Origin: Deltaproteobacteria bacterium
GTDB lineage: Bacteria > Myxococcota_A > UBA9042 > PHBI01
DNA: 64,000 bases
Assembly: GCA_020632715.1 (NCBI GenBank)
Contig: JACKFA010000005.1
Span: 248,001-312,000, forward strand
Direction: 5' to 3'
The notes beneath the pieces were generated by a model. It was given only the letters and a program-made list of their open reading frames with translations. It searched no databases and had not been told where the DNA came from. How positions within the stretch are numbered: the first letter of the stretch is position 1; each line of letters begins with the position of its first letter. Positions 33,468 through 42,772 of the stretch are shown one piece after another. Made by a program: the position numbers and the translations under genes.

Positions 33468-35732
33468 ATGAACCGCCGGACACGCCCCATCGCCCTCGCC
33501 GTCGCCCTGACCCTGGCCGCGCCGCTCGCCGCGTGCGGGAAGAAGCTCCCGATGCCCGCGGGCGACGCGAGCGCCACCGCCACCGAGGCCGCCAGCGAGG
33601 ACGCCGGCGCCGGGGCGTCCCCGACCCCGACGGCGCCCGCCGAGGCCGACGCGAGCGCCCCGTCACCGCCGGACGACGCCGCCGCGCCCGAGGCCGCCGC
33701 CGCGGCGGACACCGCGCCCGCCGCCGTCCCGGACGACCCGCAGCCCACGAACGCCGAGGTGGACGCGCTGATCGACCGGCTCCGCGACGCCCACCCCGAG
33801 GCCGACGGCGCGCGCGTCGCCCGCGGCGTCCGGCAGGTGGCGGCGCTCTGGCGGAAGCGCGACGGCGATCTCGAGGCCTTCGTCGACGCCCAGCTCGCCC
33901 TCGACGACGCCGCGCACGACGCGCTCTTCGCGCGCCTCGAGGCCACGATGGAGCAGCTCGACGGCCACGCGAACGAGGTCGGGCGCGCGATGCGCTGGGG
34001 GTCGGACGTCGCCGACGGACCGCTCCTGCCCGTCGACGGCCTGCTCGCCACCTACGACCCCTACGCGCACCTCTCCGAGGACCTCTTCCAGACGAAGGTC
34101 GCGTTCGCCGTGCTCCTGAACTTCCCGCTCTCGACCGTGGCCGAGCGCGCCGAGAAGGGCGCGGACTGGACGCGCCGGCAGTGGGCGGAGGCGCGGCTCG
34201 CCGGGGCGTTCGACCGGCGCGTGCCGGGCGAGGTGAACGCGGCCATCGCGGCCGCGAGCGCCGAGGGGGACGCCTACGTCGCCGGGTACAACCTCTGGAT
34301 GCACCACGTGCTCGGGGAGGGCGGCGAGCGCCGCTTCCCGAAGGGCAAGCGCCTCATCTCGCACTGGAACCTGCGCGACGAGCTCAAGGCCAACTACGCC
34401 GACGCGGACGGGCTCGACAAGCAGCGGACGATCGTCCGGGTGATGGAGCGCATCGTCACGCAGGAGATCCCGCGCGCCGTCATCGACGACCCGCGCCTCG
34501 ACTGGAACCCCTTCACGAACGAGGTCACGCTCGCGCCCGCCGACACCGTCGAGGCCGAGGCGCCGAAGCGCGCGGCCCCCGCCGTGGCCGACGCGGCGCG
34601 CGAGCCCGACACGCGCTTTCAGCACGTGCTCGCCCTCTTCCACGCGCAGCGGCTCGCCGATCCGTACTCGCCCGCGGCGCCGACCGCGCTCGCGCGCGCC
34701 TTCGAGACGGCCGAGCTCCCCGAGGAGCGCGTGCGGGCCTTGCTCCTCGCCATCCTCGAGTCCCCGCTCGTGAAGCAGGCGGCCGCGGAGGTCGAGCGCC
34801 GCCTCGGGCGGCCGCTCGAGCCGCAGGACCTGTGGTACGAGTTCGGCGGGGGCGACACCCCGGAGGGCGAGCTCGACGCGGTGACGCGCGCGCGCTACCC
34901 GACGGCGGCGGCGTTCGCGGAGGACCTGCCGCGGATCCTCGGCGACCTCGGCTTCACGCCTGAGAAGGCGGCGTTCCTCGCGGACCACATCGAGGTCGAC
35001 CCATCGCGCGGCGCGGGGCACGCGATGCAGGCGACGCGGCGCGGCGACAAGCCGCACCTGCGCACGCGCGTCGAGCCCGGCGGCATGGACTACAAGGGCT
35101 ACAACATCGCCGTCCACGAGCTCGGGCACAACGTCGAGCAGGTGTTCTCGCTCTACGAGGTCGACCACACCTTGCTCTCCGGCGTGCCGAACACCGCGTT
35201 CACCGAGGCGCTCGCGTTCCTGTTCCAGGCGCGGGACCTGGCGCTCCTCGGGCGGCCGACGGCCGACGCGGAGCACGAGCGGCTGCGCGTGCTCGACGAC
35301 TTCTGGAACTGCTGGGAGATCACGGGCTCCGCGCTCGTCGAGCTCGACGTGTGGCGCTGGCTCTACGAGCACCCGGAGGCGTCGGCCGCCGAGCTCCGCG
35401 AGGCGACCGTGCGCATCGCGCGCGAGACGTGGGCCAGGTACTACGCGCCCGTGCTGCACGGCGAGGACGTGTCGCTGCTCGGGATCTACAGCCACACGCT
35501 CAGCATCCCGCTCTACCTCTTCAACTACGTGCTCGGCCACCTCATCGCGTTCCAGGTCGAGCAGCACGTGGCGGGCGCCGACAAGGCGCTCTTCGCGCGC
35601 GAGTTCGAGTTCATGGCGAAGCAGGGGCGCATCGGCCCCGACCTCTGGATGAAGGGGGCGACCGGGGCGCCCGTCAGCGCCGAGCCGCTGCTGACGGCGG
35701 CCAAGAACGCGCTGTCGGGGACGCCGGAGTAG
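33468..35732 (+). CDS. Lipoprotein zinc metallopeptidase (gluzincin-like, HELGH)
   Basis: The 754-residue protein has a lipoprotein signal with lipobox LAAC (Cys23), then a ~75-residue Ala/Pro/Asp-rich low-complexity linker. The catalytic motif His550-Glu-Leu-Gly-His554 (VHELGHNVEQ) is followed 26 residues after the second His by Glu580 in FTEALAF. This spacing suits a gluzincin third ligand (HExxH...E), as in M3/oligoendopeptidase-like enzymes, and the surrounding helical sequence fits too. It presumably cleaves peptides at the outer membrane or periplasm. Exact family assignment is uncertain. No neighbouring gene suggests a specific substrate. Confidence 0.78.
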   Translation: MNRRTRPIALAVALTLAAPLAACGKKLPMPAGDASATATEAASEDAGAGASPTPTAPAEADASAPSPPDDAAAPEAAAAADTAPAAVPDDPQPTNAEVDALIDRLRDAHPEADGARVARGVRQVAALWRKRDGDLEAFVDAQLALDDAAHDALFARLEATMEQLDGHANEVGRAMRWGSDVADGPLLPVDGLLATYDPYAHLSEDLFQTKVAFAVLLNFPLSTVAERAEKGADWTRRQWAEARLAGAFDRRVPGEVNAAIAAASAEGDAYVAGYNLWMHHVLGEGGERRFPKGKRLISHWNLRDELKANYADADGLDKQRTIVRVMERIVTQEIPRAVIDDPRLDWNPFTNEVTLAPADTVEAEAPKRAAPAVADAAREPDTRFQHVLALFHAQRLADPYSPAAPTALARAFETAELPEERVRALLLAILESPLVKQAAAEVERRLGRPLEPQDLWYEFGGGDTPEGELDAVTRARYPTAAAFAEDLPRILGDLGFTPEKAAFLADHIEVDPSRGAGHAMQATRRGDKPHLRTRVEPGGMDYKGYNIAVHELGHNVEQVFSLYEVDHTLLSGVPNTAFTEALAFLFQARDLALLGRPTADAEHERLRVLDDFWNCWEITGSALVELDVWRWLYEHPEASAAELREATVRIARETWARYYAPVLHGEDVSLLGIYSHTLSIPLYLFNYVLGHLIAFQVEQHVAGADKALFAREFEFMAKQGRIGPDLWMKGATGAPVSAEPLLTAAKNALSGTPE

Positions 35733-35737
35733 CGACG

Positions 35738-36706
35738 CTACGCGCCGAGGAGCAAGGCGGCGACGGCGCCCGCGACCAGCGGCACCGTGAGGTTGTCGTC
35801 GATCCCGCGGCCCGAGAGCAGCTCGGCGACCGCGCCCGCGAGCGCCGTGCCGGCCGCGACGCCCACCATCGCGAGCGGGCCGAGCGCCGGCTGCACGAGC
35901 GCGAGCAGCGCCAGGCTCGCGACGAACGCGACCGCGGTGAACGCGAGCGAGCCCGCGAGGCTCTTCTCGCCGAGGAGCTTCGGCTGCGGGAAGCGCTTGC
36001 CGACGAGCGACGCGGCCGGATCGCCGAGGCCGAGCACGAGCGTGCCGAGCTCGATGCCGTGCTGCGGGAGCAGGAGGCACCCGAGGAAGAGGGCGAGCAG
36101 ATACCACGTGGCGGCCGGGATCTGGTGCGCCTCGCCGGGCCGCGAGATCGCGCCGAACACGCCCTGCACGAGCCGCTCGTTGAAGCGCGGGGACAAGCGC
36201 CGCGACACGTCGAGCGCGACGAAGCCGGCGAGCAGCGAGGCCGTCACGATGAGGACGCCCGTGCGGTCGAGGACGAGCTCGTAGAGGAACACCCCGATGA
36301 GCGCCATCGACACGTGGAACGCGTTGCGCGCGAGGTTCCGCGGCTTCAGCTGGCGCAGATCGACGCCGGCCGGCAGCCCCTGGCGGCGCTTCAGGATCCC
36401 GGCTCGGAGCCCCTCGTAGGCCCGCCCGAGCGCGGCCTGCATGCGCCGCAGGCGCGCGTGCTCGGGGCGCTCCTCGAGCTCGGCCGCGAAGGCGCGGAGC
36501 GCGCGGAGGGCCTCGGCGCGGGCGTGCTCGAGCCGATCGGCGGCGTCCGTGCGGGCCTCGGCGAAGCGCGCGGCGAGCTCGGCGACGGCGGCGCGCATGC
36601 GCTCGCGCAGCGGCTCCGCGACGCTCCCGCGGCCGCGGAGGGCCCGCTCGTGGTCCTGGATGAAGCCGTAGAGCCCGGCCGTCGCCTGGATGATCGCTTG
36701 CGCCAT
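35738..36706 (-). CDS. CTP-dependent lipid kinase-like membrane protein (SEC59/DGK1/VTE5 type)
   Basis: The 322-residue protein has a charged coiled-coil N-terminal region (~25-115), followed by about six to seven transmembrane helices. The signature LGLGDPAASLVGKRFP ... LLGEKSLAGSLAF is typical of the phosphatidate cytidylyltransferase-like/dolichol kinase superfamily, whose eukaryotic members (SEC59, DGK1, VTE5) phosphorylate isoprenoid alcohols or diacylglycerol with CTP. The lipid substrate here is unknown. The ATG at 36706 has GAGGG six bases upstream. An in-frame ATG further upstream would add ~22 residues. The extra N-terminal coiled coil is unusual for the family. Confidence 0.78.
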   Translation of the reverse strand: MAQAIIQATAGLYGFIQDHERALRGRGSVAEPLRERMRAAVAELAARFAEARTDAADRLEHARAEALRALRAFAAELEERPEHARLRRMQAALGRAYEGLRAGILKRRQGLPAGVDLRQLKPRNLARNAFHVSMALIGVFLYELVLDRTGVLIVTASLLAGFVALDVSRRLSPRFNERLVQGVFGAISRPGEAHQIPAATWYLLALFLGCLLLPQHGIELGTLVLGLGDPAASLVGKRFPQPKLLGEKSLAGSLAFTAVAFVASLALLALVQPALGPLAMVGVAAGTALAGAVAELLSGRGIDDNLTVPLVAGAVAALLLGA

Positions 36707-36936
36707 GGGAGAGCCCTCGCGAGGTGCCCGGTCGATATAGACACCGAGCGCTCGCTCGTCACCCATTTTGGACCACGCCGCCGCGAAACCGAAGCCCCGG
36801 GCCGCCGCGCCCGGCCCCCGGGGGTCGCCGCGCGCGCCCGCGCCGGAGGCCGCGCGGATCGATCTCTCGCGGCGCTTTGTGCGCAACGTCGCAAACCGGG
36901 CACCAACCGGGTAGACCCACCCAGGAGGCAAGACCC

Positions 36937-38328
36937 ATGACCCTCTCGCGCGCCCTGCGCCCCGCATCTCCCTGGCTCGTCGCCGCGACGCTGCTCGCCG
37001 CGGCCCTCGCGCCCGCCTGCTTCTCGAGCACCGAGCTCCCGAAGAGCGCCGCCCAGATCCAGGCCCCCCTCTTCCAGACCCCCGCCGAGTACGCCGCCGC
37101 CGAGCTCGCCGCGGTCGACCTCTGCCCGACCGGCTTCAACGCGACCGTCACCTTCGACGCGACGCACCAGGTGTTCGGCGTCGCCGTGAACGTCGACGCG
37201 GCCACGGCCGCCACCTTCGAGACCCTCGGCAACGCCGGCCTCGACACCGTCCTCTTCCTCTACGGCCCGCGCGACGCCGACGGCTACTACGGCGAGGCCC
37301 CCGTCGCCCAGGACGACGACGGCGGCGACGGCGTCCTCGCGCGCCTGCGGGTCGATCTCACCGCCGGCACCTGGTTCGTCGTCGCCAGCACCTTCGGCGG
37401 CACCGGCGTCGGCGCCGTGACCCTCCGCGGCACCGGCGACTGCGGCAACGGCCCCGTCACCGACACGTGCGTCGACGGCGCCGCCTGCTCGGTCCTCTCG
37501 GCCGCGGGCGACGTGTGCGCGGGCGTCTGCGTGGCCGGCGAGTGCGCGGCCGATCCCGCCGGCTGCGGCGGCCCGGACGTCTGCGCCCAGGGCGCCGTGT
37601 GCGAGGGCTACGACGCCGCCGGCGTGCGCTGCGTCGGCGTGTGCGAGGCGGGCGGCGCCTGCGTGTGCCAGGAGACCCCGATCGGCGGCGCCTGCGCCAC
37701 CGACAGCGACTGCCCCGACCTCGCCGCCGACGACGGGACCCCCTGCGTGGGCGTCTGCGACGACGGCGTGTGCGGCTGCGCGACCGATCCCATCGGCGCC
37801 TGCGGCGCGGACGGCGCGGCGTGTCCCGGCTTCGACGCCGCCGGCAACAGCTGCGCCGGCGTGTGCGAGGCGGGCGGCTGCGTCTGCGCGAACACGCCGA
37901 CCGACTGCCCCGAGCGCGCCGCCTGCACCGCGACGGCCGCCGACGGCACGACGTGCGACGGGATCTGCTCCGCCGGCGCCTGCGTCTGCGACGAGCCCGC
38001 CGCGTGCGACGAGGGGCTCGCCTGCAGCGGCACCGACGAGGCCGGCGACTGGTGCCTCGGCACCTGCGCGGACGGCGTCTGCGCCTGCGAGGCCGCCCCG
38101 ACCTGCTCCCCCGGCCCGTGCGAGGGCTTCGACGCCGCCGGCAACGCCTGCACGGGCCAGTGCACGCCGAGCGGCGTCTGCTCGTGCGCCGGCTCGAACC
38201 CCGGCTACGCGACCTGCAACGGGGCCGACGGCGCGGCGTGCTCGCACGCCTCGGGCGGCGCGATGTGCCAGGGGTCGTGCCTGCGGGGGATCTGCGTCGC
38301 CGGCGACGGCACCCCCTGCCCCGAGTAG
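36937..38328 (+). CDS. Cys-rich repeat lipoprotein
   Basis: The 463-residue protein has a lipoprotein signal with Cys28 (ALAPAC). GGAGG eight bases before the ATG fixes the start. Residues ~45-165 form a beta-sandwich-like domain (TVTFDATHQVFGVAVNVD, DTVLFLYGPRDADG, WFVVASTFGGTG) resembling pre-peptidase C-type domains. From ~170 to the end the sequence is a chain of ~35-residue repeats with six or so Cys each, e.g. CxGxDAAGxxCxGVCxAGGCVC, implying many disulfides outside the cytoplasm. The function is unknown; a surface or stalk-like structural role is plausible. It is divergent from the lipid kinase-like gene. Confidence 0.8.
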   Translation: MTLSRALRPASPWLVAATLLAAALAPACFSSTELPKSAAQIQAPLFQTPAEYAAAELAAVDLCPTGFNATVTFDATHQVFGVAVNVDAATAATFETLGNAGLDTVLFLYGPRDADGYYGEAPVAQDDDGGDGVLARLRVDLTAGTWFVVASTFGGTGVGAVTLRGTGDCGNGPVTDTCVDGAACSVLSAAGDVCAGVCVAGECAADPAGCGGPDVCAQGAVCEGYDAAGVRCVGVCEAGGACVCQETPIGGACATDSDCPDLAADDGTPCVGVCDDGVCGCATDPIGACGADGAACPGFDAAGNSCAGVCEAGGCVCANTPTDCPERAACTATAADGTTCDGICSAGACVCDEPAACDEGLACSGTDEAGDWCLGTCADGVCACEAAPTCSPGPCEGFDAAGNACTGQCTPSGVCSCAGSNPGYATCNGADGAACSHASGGAMCQGSCLRGICVAGDGTPCPE

Positions 38329-38352
38329 CCTGAGGAGGAGGCCCGGGACGGG

Positions 38353-39342
38353 ATGGTCGTCACGATGATCAGCGCGATCGCGCTCGCCGCCACAGGGCTC
38401 GGGGGGACCTCCCCCGACGCCCCCGGCGGCGCCGTCGTCTGCGTCGTGTGCGGCGACCCGCCCCCGGCCGGGCTCGCCCCCAGCGACGTCACCGTGGCCT
38501 GGGCCCTCCACGGGCGCGGCGCGAACGAGGCCGGCGCGCTCGCCCTCGCCGACGACGACGCCCGCTGCCGACCCGAGGCGGCGCTCGTCGTGCGCCTCGA
38601 CCCCGCCGGAGACGCCGCCCTGTGGCGCCCGCGGGCGCGCCGTGAGCCGTGGCGCGTCGCGCTCGCGGGCGTCGCGCCCGACCTCCTCCGCGGCGGCGAG
38701 CTCGTGCGGGCCGTCGCCGCCGCGCTCCGCGAGGAGGCCGACGCGGGCGCGCTCGCGGCCGTCCCGCCGGCCGCGGAGGTCGGCGGGGGCGTGGTCGTCG
38801 CGCCCGACCCGGGCGACGGGGGCGGCGGCGTGCCCTTCGCCACGATCCTCGGCGGCTCGTGGTGGACGGGCGCTGGCGGCGGCCCGTCGCAGCTCGGCGT
38901 CGACCTCGAGGCGCGCGTCGGCCTGGGCGACGCCGTCGCCGTCGGGGTGCGCGCGGGCTTCATGCCCGCCCGGCGGCAGGCGGTCGCGGACGGCGAGCTC
39001 GACACGGAGGCGCTCCACGTCGAGGCGCTCGGCACGATCGGCGACGCCGTCGGCCCCGTACGGCTCGAGGCGACGGTCGGCCTCGGCGCGGAGTGGCGCT
39101 CGGCGACGGCCCGGGTCACGACGCGCACGGACGCCGTCGCGCTCGACAGCGTGGCGCCCGCGCTCATCGCCGAGGGGACGGTCGCGCTCCCGCTCGGGGA
39201 GCGGCTCCGCGTGGCGCTCACCGTCGGCGGGCGCTTCTACCTCGGCGGCGACACCTGGACCTGGGTCGGCGACGACGTCGTCACGGCCCCCGCGGGCGCG
39301 CTGGTGGCCGCCCTGCGCGTCGGCTGGTGGTGGTCCCGGTGA
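38353..39342 (+). CDS. Exported protein with C-terminal outer-membrane beta-barrel-like region
   Basis: The 329-residue protein has a short hydrophobic leader (MISAIALAATGLGG). A middle part (~30-150) is rich in Ala/Arg/Asp. From ~165 onward amphipathic strands alternate (LGVDLEARVGLGDAVAVGVRAG, VRLEATVGLGAEW, LRVALTVGGRFYLGG) and end in VAALRVGWWWSR, as in small outer-membrane barrels. It directly precedes and overlaps (GTGA) the ECF sigma factor gene, so it probably belongs to that regulated unit. No family name can be given. Confidence 0.7.
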   Translation: MVVTMISAIALAATGLGGTSPDAPGGAVVCVVCGDPPPAGLAPSDVTVAWALHGRGANEAGALALADDDARCRPEAALVVRLDPAGDAALWRPRARREPWRVALAGVAPDLLRGGELVRAVAAALREEADAGALAAVPPAAEVGGGVVVAPDPGDGGGGVPFATILGGSWWTGAGGGPSQLGVDLEARVGLGDAVAVGVRAGFMPARRQAVADGELDTEALHVEALGTIGDAVGPVRLEATVGLGAEWRSATARVTTRTDAVALDSVAPALIAEGTVALPLGERLRVALTVGGRFYLGGDTWTWVGDDVVTAPAGALVAALRVGWWWSR

Positions 39343-39980
39343 GCGCGCTCGAGCGGCTCGGCGTCGACGACGCCCGCCTCGTGGCGCGCTGCCGGGCGGG
39401 CGACGAGCGCGCGTGGGCCGAGGTCTACGCGGCCGCCTCGCCGACGGTCGCCGCGTTCGTGCGGCGCCTCAACGGGCCCGACGCGGACGTCGACGACCTC
39501 GTGCAGCAGGTGTTCGTCGAGCTCTTCACGAGCATCGGGCGCTTCCGCGGCGACGCGCGCCTCTCGACATGGCTCTACCGCATCGCAGCGCACATGTCGG
39601 CCCGCGCGGCGCGCACGCGGGCGCGGCACCGGCGGCGGCTCTCGGCGTGGGCGGCGGCGCTCTCCGTCGGGCCGGGCGCGCATGAGCCAGGCGGGCGGAT
39701 CGGCGCGCGCGAGTCGCTGCTCGTGGTCGACCGGGCGCTCGCGGACATGAAGCCCATCCACAGGACGGTCTGGGTCATGAGCGAGGTCGAGGGGCTCTCC
39801 ATCGACGAGATGGCGGCGGCCCTGAAGACGCGCGCCGGCACGGTGCGTTCGCGGCTCCTCACCGCGCGGAGGCAGCTCGGCGCGGCGCTCGAGGCCCTCG
39901 AGGCCGAGGCCGGCGACGACGAGCGCGAGCCCGAGCCCGAGCGCGCCCTCACCATCACCACCCGCGGGGGTTCCCGATGA
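39339..39980 (+). CDS. ECF-type RNA polymerase sigma factor
   Basis: The 213-residue protein starts at GTG 39339 and overlaps the preceding stop in GTGA. Sigma-70 region 2 is clear (AEVYAAASPTVAAFVRRL ... VDDLVQQVFVELFTSIGRFRG, STWLYRIAAHMSARAARTR). Region 4 follows at ~130-180 (MKPIHRTVWVMSEVEGLSIDEMAAALKTRAGTVRSRLLTARRQL). ECF factors direct polymerase to envelope or stress promoters and are held by a cognate anti-sigma factor. The next gene, overlapping by ATGA, encodes a membrane-anchored FecR-domain protein that fits that role. Confidence 0.92.
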   Translation: MSALERLGVDDARLVARCRAGDERAWAEVYAAASPTVAAFVRRLNGPDADVDDLVQQVFVELFTSIGRFRGDARLSTWLYRIAAHMSARAARTRARHRRRLSAWAAALSVGPGAHEPGGRIGARESLLVVDRALADMKPIHRTVWVMSEVEGLSIDEMAAALKTRAGTVRSRLLTARRQLGAALEALEAEAGDDEREPEPERALTITTRGGSR

Positions 39981-41645
39981 CGCGTGGCGACGACAACCAG
40001 GACCCGACGCGCGCCGACGCGGCGCAGGCCCGCGAGGAGGCGGCCATCGCCGCGTTGAAGGCGCGGTCGGCCGGGGAGACGCCGCTCCCGCCTTTCCAGC
40101 GGGTCGCGGGCGCCGTCCACGAGCGGCTCGCGCGGCGGCGCGAGCTGAAGCGGCGCGCGGCGTGGGCCGGCGGGCTCGGGCTCGCGGCGGCGGCGGCCGT
40201 GGTGCTCGCGGTGACGGCGTGGGGGCCGCGCCCCGGGGACGAGGTCGTGGAGGTCGCGGACGGCGCGCGCGTCGCGGCCGCGGCGGGGCTCGTGTCCGTC
40301 GAGCGAGGCGGCGCCTGGGTCCCCGTGACGGCGCGGGCGACGCTCCTCGGCGGCGACGTGGTCGAGACCGGGGTCGGCGGCCGGGCGACCCTCGCGCGGC
40401 CGGCGACGGCGCGGATCGAGGTCGGGCCGGAGACGCGCGTGGCGCTCGACGCGTGGCGCGACGACCTCGTCGCGATGCGGCTCGAGCGGGGCACCATCAC
40501 CTCGTGGGTGAGCCCGCGGGCGCCGGGGGAGCGGTACGAGATCCGGACGCCCACGGCGCTCATCGAGGTCGTGGGGACCGCGTTCGTCACGACCCACGAC
40601 CCGGCGCGCGGGACGGTGGTGCGCGGGCTCGAGGGGACCGTGCGCGTGAGCACGCTGGACGGGGCGCTCGTCGCGTTCGTCCGGAGGGGGGAGACGCAGG
40701 CGGTGCCGCTGCCCGCGGCCGCCGCTGGCGCCGAGCCCGCGGCGGGCGCGGTGATCGCGGGGTCCGTCGCCGAGGGGCTCGCGCGCGCCGGCGTCCGCGC
40801 GGCGGCTGTCGCGCCGCGGCCTGCGGCGCCGGTGGTCGCGGTCGAGGCGGCGGTGGAGACCGCGGACGCCGCGGTCGAGGCCAGGTCGGCGAGCGCGCCG
40901 CCGCGCCCGAGCGCGCGCCGGCGGCCCCGGCCGAGGCGCCGGAGCCGCCGCCCGAGACGCCGGGGACGCGCCTCGCGGCCGCGCGGGAGGCCGTCGCGGC
41001 GGGTCGCGTCGCGGAGGCCGTGGCGGCGCTCGAGGCGCTCGTCGCGACCGCGCCGAGCCGCGCGGCGTGGGCGCTCCTCGGCGACGCCGAGCGGATGCAG
41101 GGCCACGGCGCCGAGGCCGCCCGCGCCTACGCCGCGGCGGTCGACGCCGGCGACGGCGACCCGGGAGCGCTGGTCCTCGACCTCGGTGAGGCGCTCCAGG
41201 CCGTCGGGCGCGGCGCGGACGCCGTCAGCGCGTGGCGGGCTACCTCGCGCGCTTCCCGGAGGGGCGCGCCGTGGCCGGGGTCGCGGCCGCGCTCGCGCGG
41301 GCGGAGGCCGCGGCCGGGGAGACCGCCGAGGCGGAGCGCCACTGGCAGCTCGTCCTCGAGCGCGCGCCGCGCTCGCCGCTCGCGGCGGAGGCCCTCACGA
41401 AGCTCGGCCGCGCCTTGCTCGCCGCCGGGCGGTTCGACGACGCCGCCGCGCTCTTCGAGCCCTTCGCCACGGCGGACGCCGGGCCGCTCGCGGAGACGGG
41501 GCTCGTCGGCCTCGCGCACGCTCGCGCCGGGCAGGGGCGGTGGGAGGCGGTGAAGGCGCTCGCGGCGCTCTACACGTCGCGCTTCCCGGGCGGGCGGCGC
41601 GGGGCGGAGATGGAGGCGCTCGCCGCGCGCGCCGGGGCGCCCTAG
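39977..41645 (+). pseudogene. FecR-domain/TPR membrane protein, interrupted by two frameshifts
   Basis: The first ~300 residues read cleanly: a cytoplasmic N terminus, one transmembrane helix (AGGLGLAAAAAVVLAVTAW), then a FecR domain (GDVVETGVGGRATLARP ... YEIRTPTALIEVVGTAFVTTH). Between ~40880 and ~40925 the coding signal moves to another frame, which encodes TPR-like helices (LAAAREAVAAGRVAEAVAAL). At ~41235-41241 it moves again to a third frame (GYLARFPEGRAVAGVAAALA) that ends at 41645. Each step equals loss of one base. If the frames were joined the product would be ~555 residues. As read, the original frame continues into Arg-rich nonsense to 41695. Probable partner or anti-sigma of the ECF factor. 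Confidence 0.75.
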
Positions 41646-41699
41646 GAGCCGGCGGCTGGTCGCGCTATCGTCGAGCCTCCCGACGGTGGAGGTAGGTCC

Positions 41700-42764
41700 A
41701 TGCCCCGGACGACGCGCCTGCTCCTCGCCCTGATCGCGCCCCTCGCCGCCTGCGCCCACGCGGCGCCTGCGCCGACGGGGCCCGCGTCGCCCGCGCGGCC
41801 GATCGACGTCGCCGCTCATGGGCTCGTCGCGGCGGACGCCCCCGACGGCGCCGAGGGCGCCATCATCACGCGCGACGGGGCCCCCTGGCTCGCGTTCCGG
41901 ACGGGCGAGCGCGTCGTCGCGGCGCGCCCCGCCGAGCCCGCGCCCGCCGCGGCGCCGTGCGCGACGTTCGCGGCCGATCCCGAGCTCCCCGACGGCGCGG
42001 ACGGCGCCATCCCGGCGCTCGCCTTCGACGACCGCTTCGTGCTCGTCCTCGACGAGCGCGGCCCGGCGGTCTACGAGCTGCGCGGCGGCTGCCTCCGCGC
42101 GGTCGACGGTGGCGACGGCGCCGCGCACCGCTGGACACGCGCGACGCGCGTCGCGGGCGAGCCCGCCCCCGAGGCGCGCGCGGAGCTCCCAGCCGACGAC
42201 CCCGACTGGGGCGGCCTCGTCGTCGTCCTCACCGATGACATGCTGCGGCTCGAGCGCGCCGCTGACGGGGCCATGGTGCTGCGGGTCGACTTCGAGCCGG
42301 GCGAGGCCATGACGAGCACCGCGCCGACCGAGGACGCCCCCGCGGCGGAGCCTCCGAGCCGTGAGCTCACCGCCGCCGGTGTCGCCCGTCGGCTCGTGGT
42401 CACGGCGCGCGAGGTGGGCTTCGACGAGCCGTCGATGGGGCAGCAGCGCTACACGCGGGCGTCGCGACTGGTCGTCGAGCGCGCCGCCGGGAGCGGCTTC
42501 GCCGTGGCCGCCCTCGACGTGGTCGCCGCGGCCGAGGAGCTCGACCACGACGGCGGCAGCGAGGGGAGCGCCGGCCTCACGCGCCGCGAGCGCCGCGTGA
42601 GCTGGGCGGGCGGCCTCCTCGTGGGCCGCGCGACCCGCGGGGCGAGCGCCACGACGGCCTCACACACGCTCGAGCACGAAGGCGGCAGCGCCACCACCTG
42701 GGTGTGGCGCTTCGTGCCGCCGGAGGGCCAGCCGATGGTGCTCGCGACGCGCGGCTACCGCTGA
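41700..42764 (+). CDS. Hypothetical lipoprotein
   Basis: The 354-residue protein has a lipoprotein signal with lipobox LAAC (Cys18), and GGAGG lies nine bases before the ATG. The rest is Ala/Asp/Glu-rich with several beta strands (DDRFVLVLDERGPAVYEL, LVVVLTDDMLRLERAADGAMVLRVDF, TTWVWRFVPPEGQPMVLATRGYR), suggesting beta-propeller or repeat-like packing. No family is recognised. It follows the ECF/FecR unit by 54 bp and may be part of it. The next gene is convergent. Confidence 0.72.
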   Translation: MPRTTRLLLALIAPLAACAHAAPAPTGPASPARPIDVAAHGLVAADAPDGAEGAIITRDGAPWLAFRTGERVVAARPAEPAPAAAPCATFAADPELPDGADGAIPALAFDDRFVLVLDERGPAVYELRGGCLRAVDGGDGAAHRWTRATRVAGEPAPEARAELPADDPDWGGLVVVLTDDMLRLERAADGAMVLRVDFEPGEAMTSTAPTEDAPAAEPPSRELTAAGVARRLVVTAREVGFDEPSMGQQRYTRASRLVVERAAGSGFAVAALDVVAAAEELDHDGGSEGSAGLTRRERRVSWAGGLLVGRATRGASATTASHTLEHEGGSATTWVWRFVPPEGQPMVLATRGYR

Positions 42765-42772
42765 CGCTCGGC

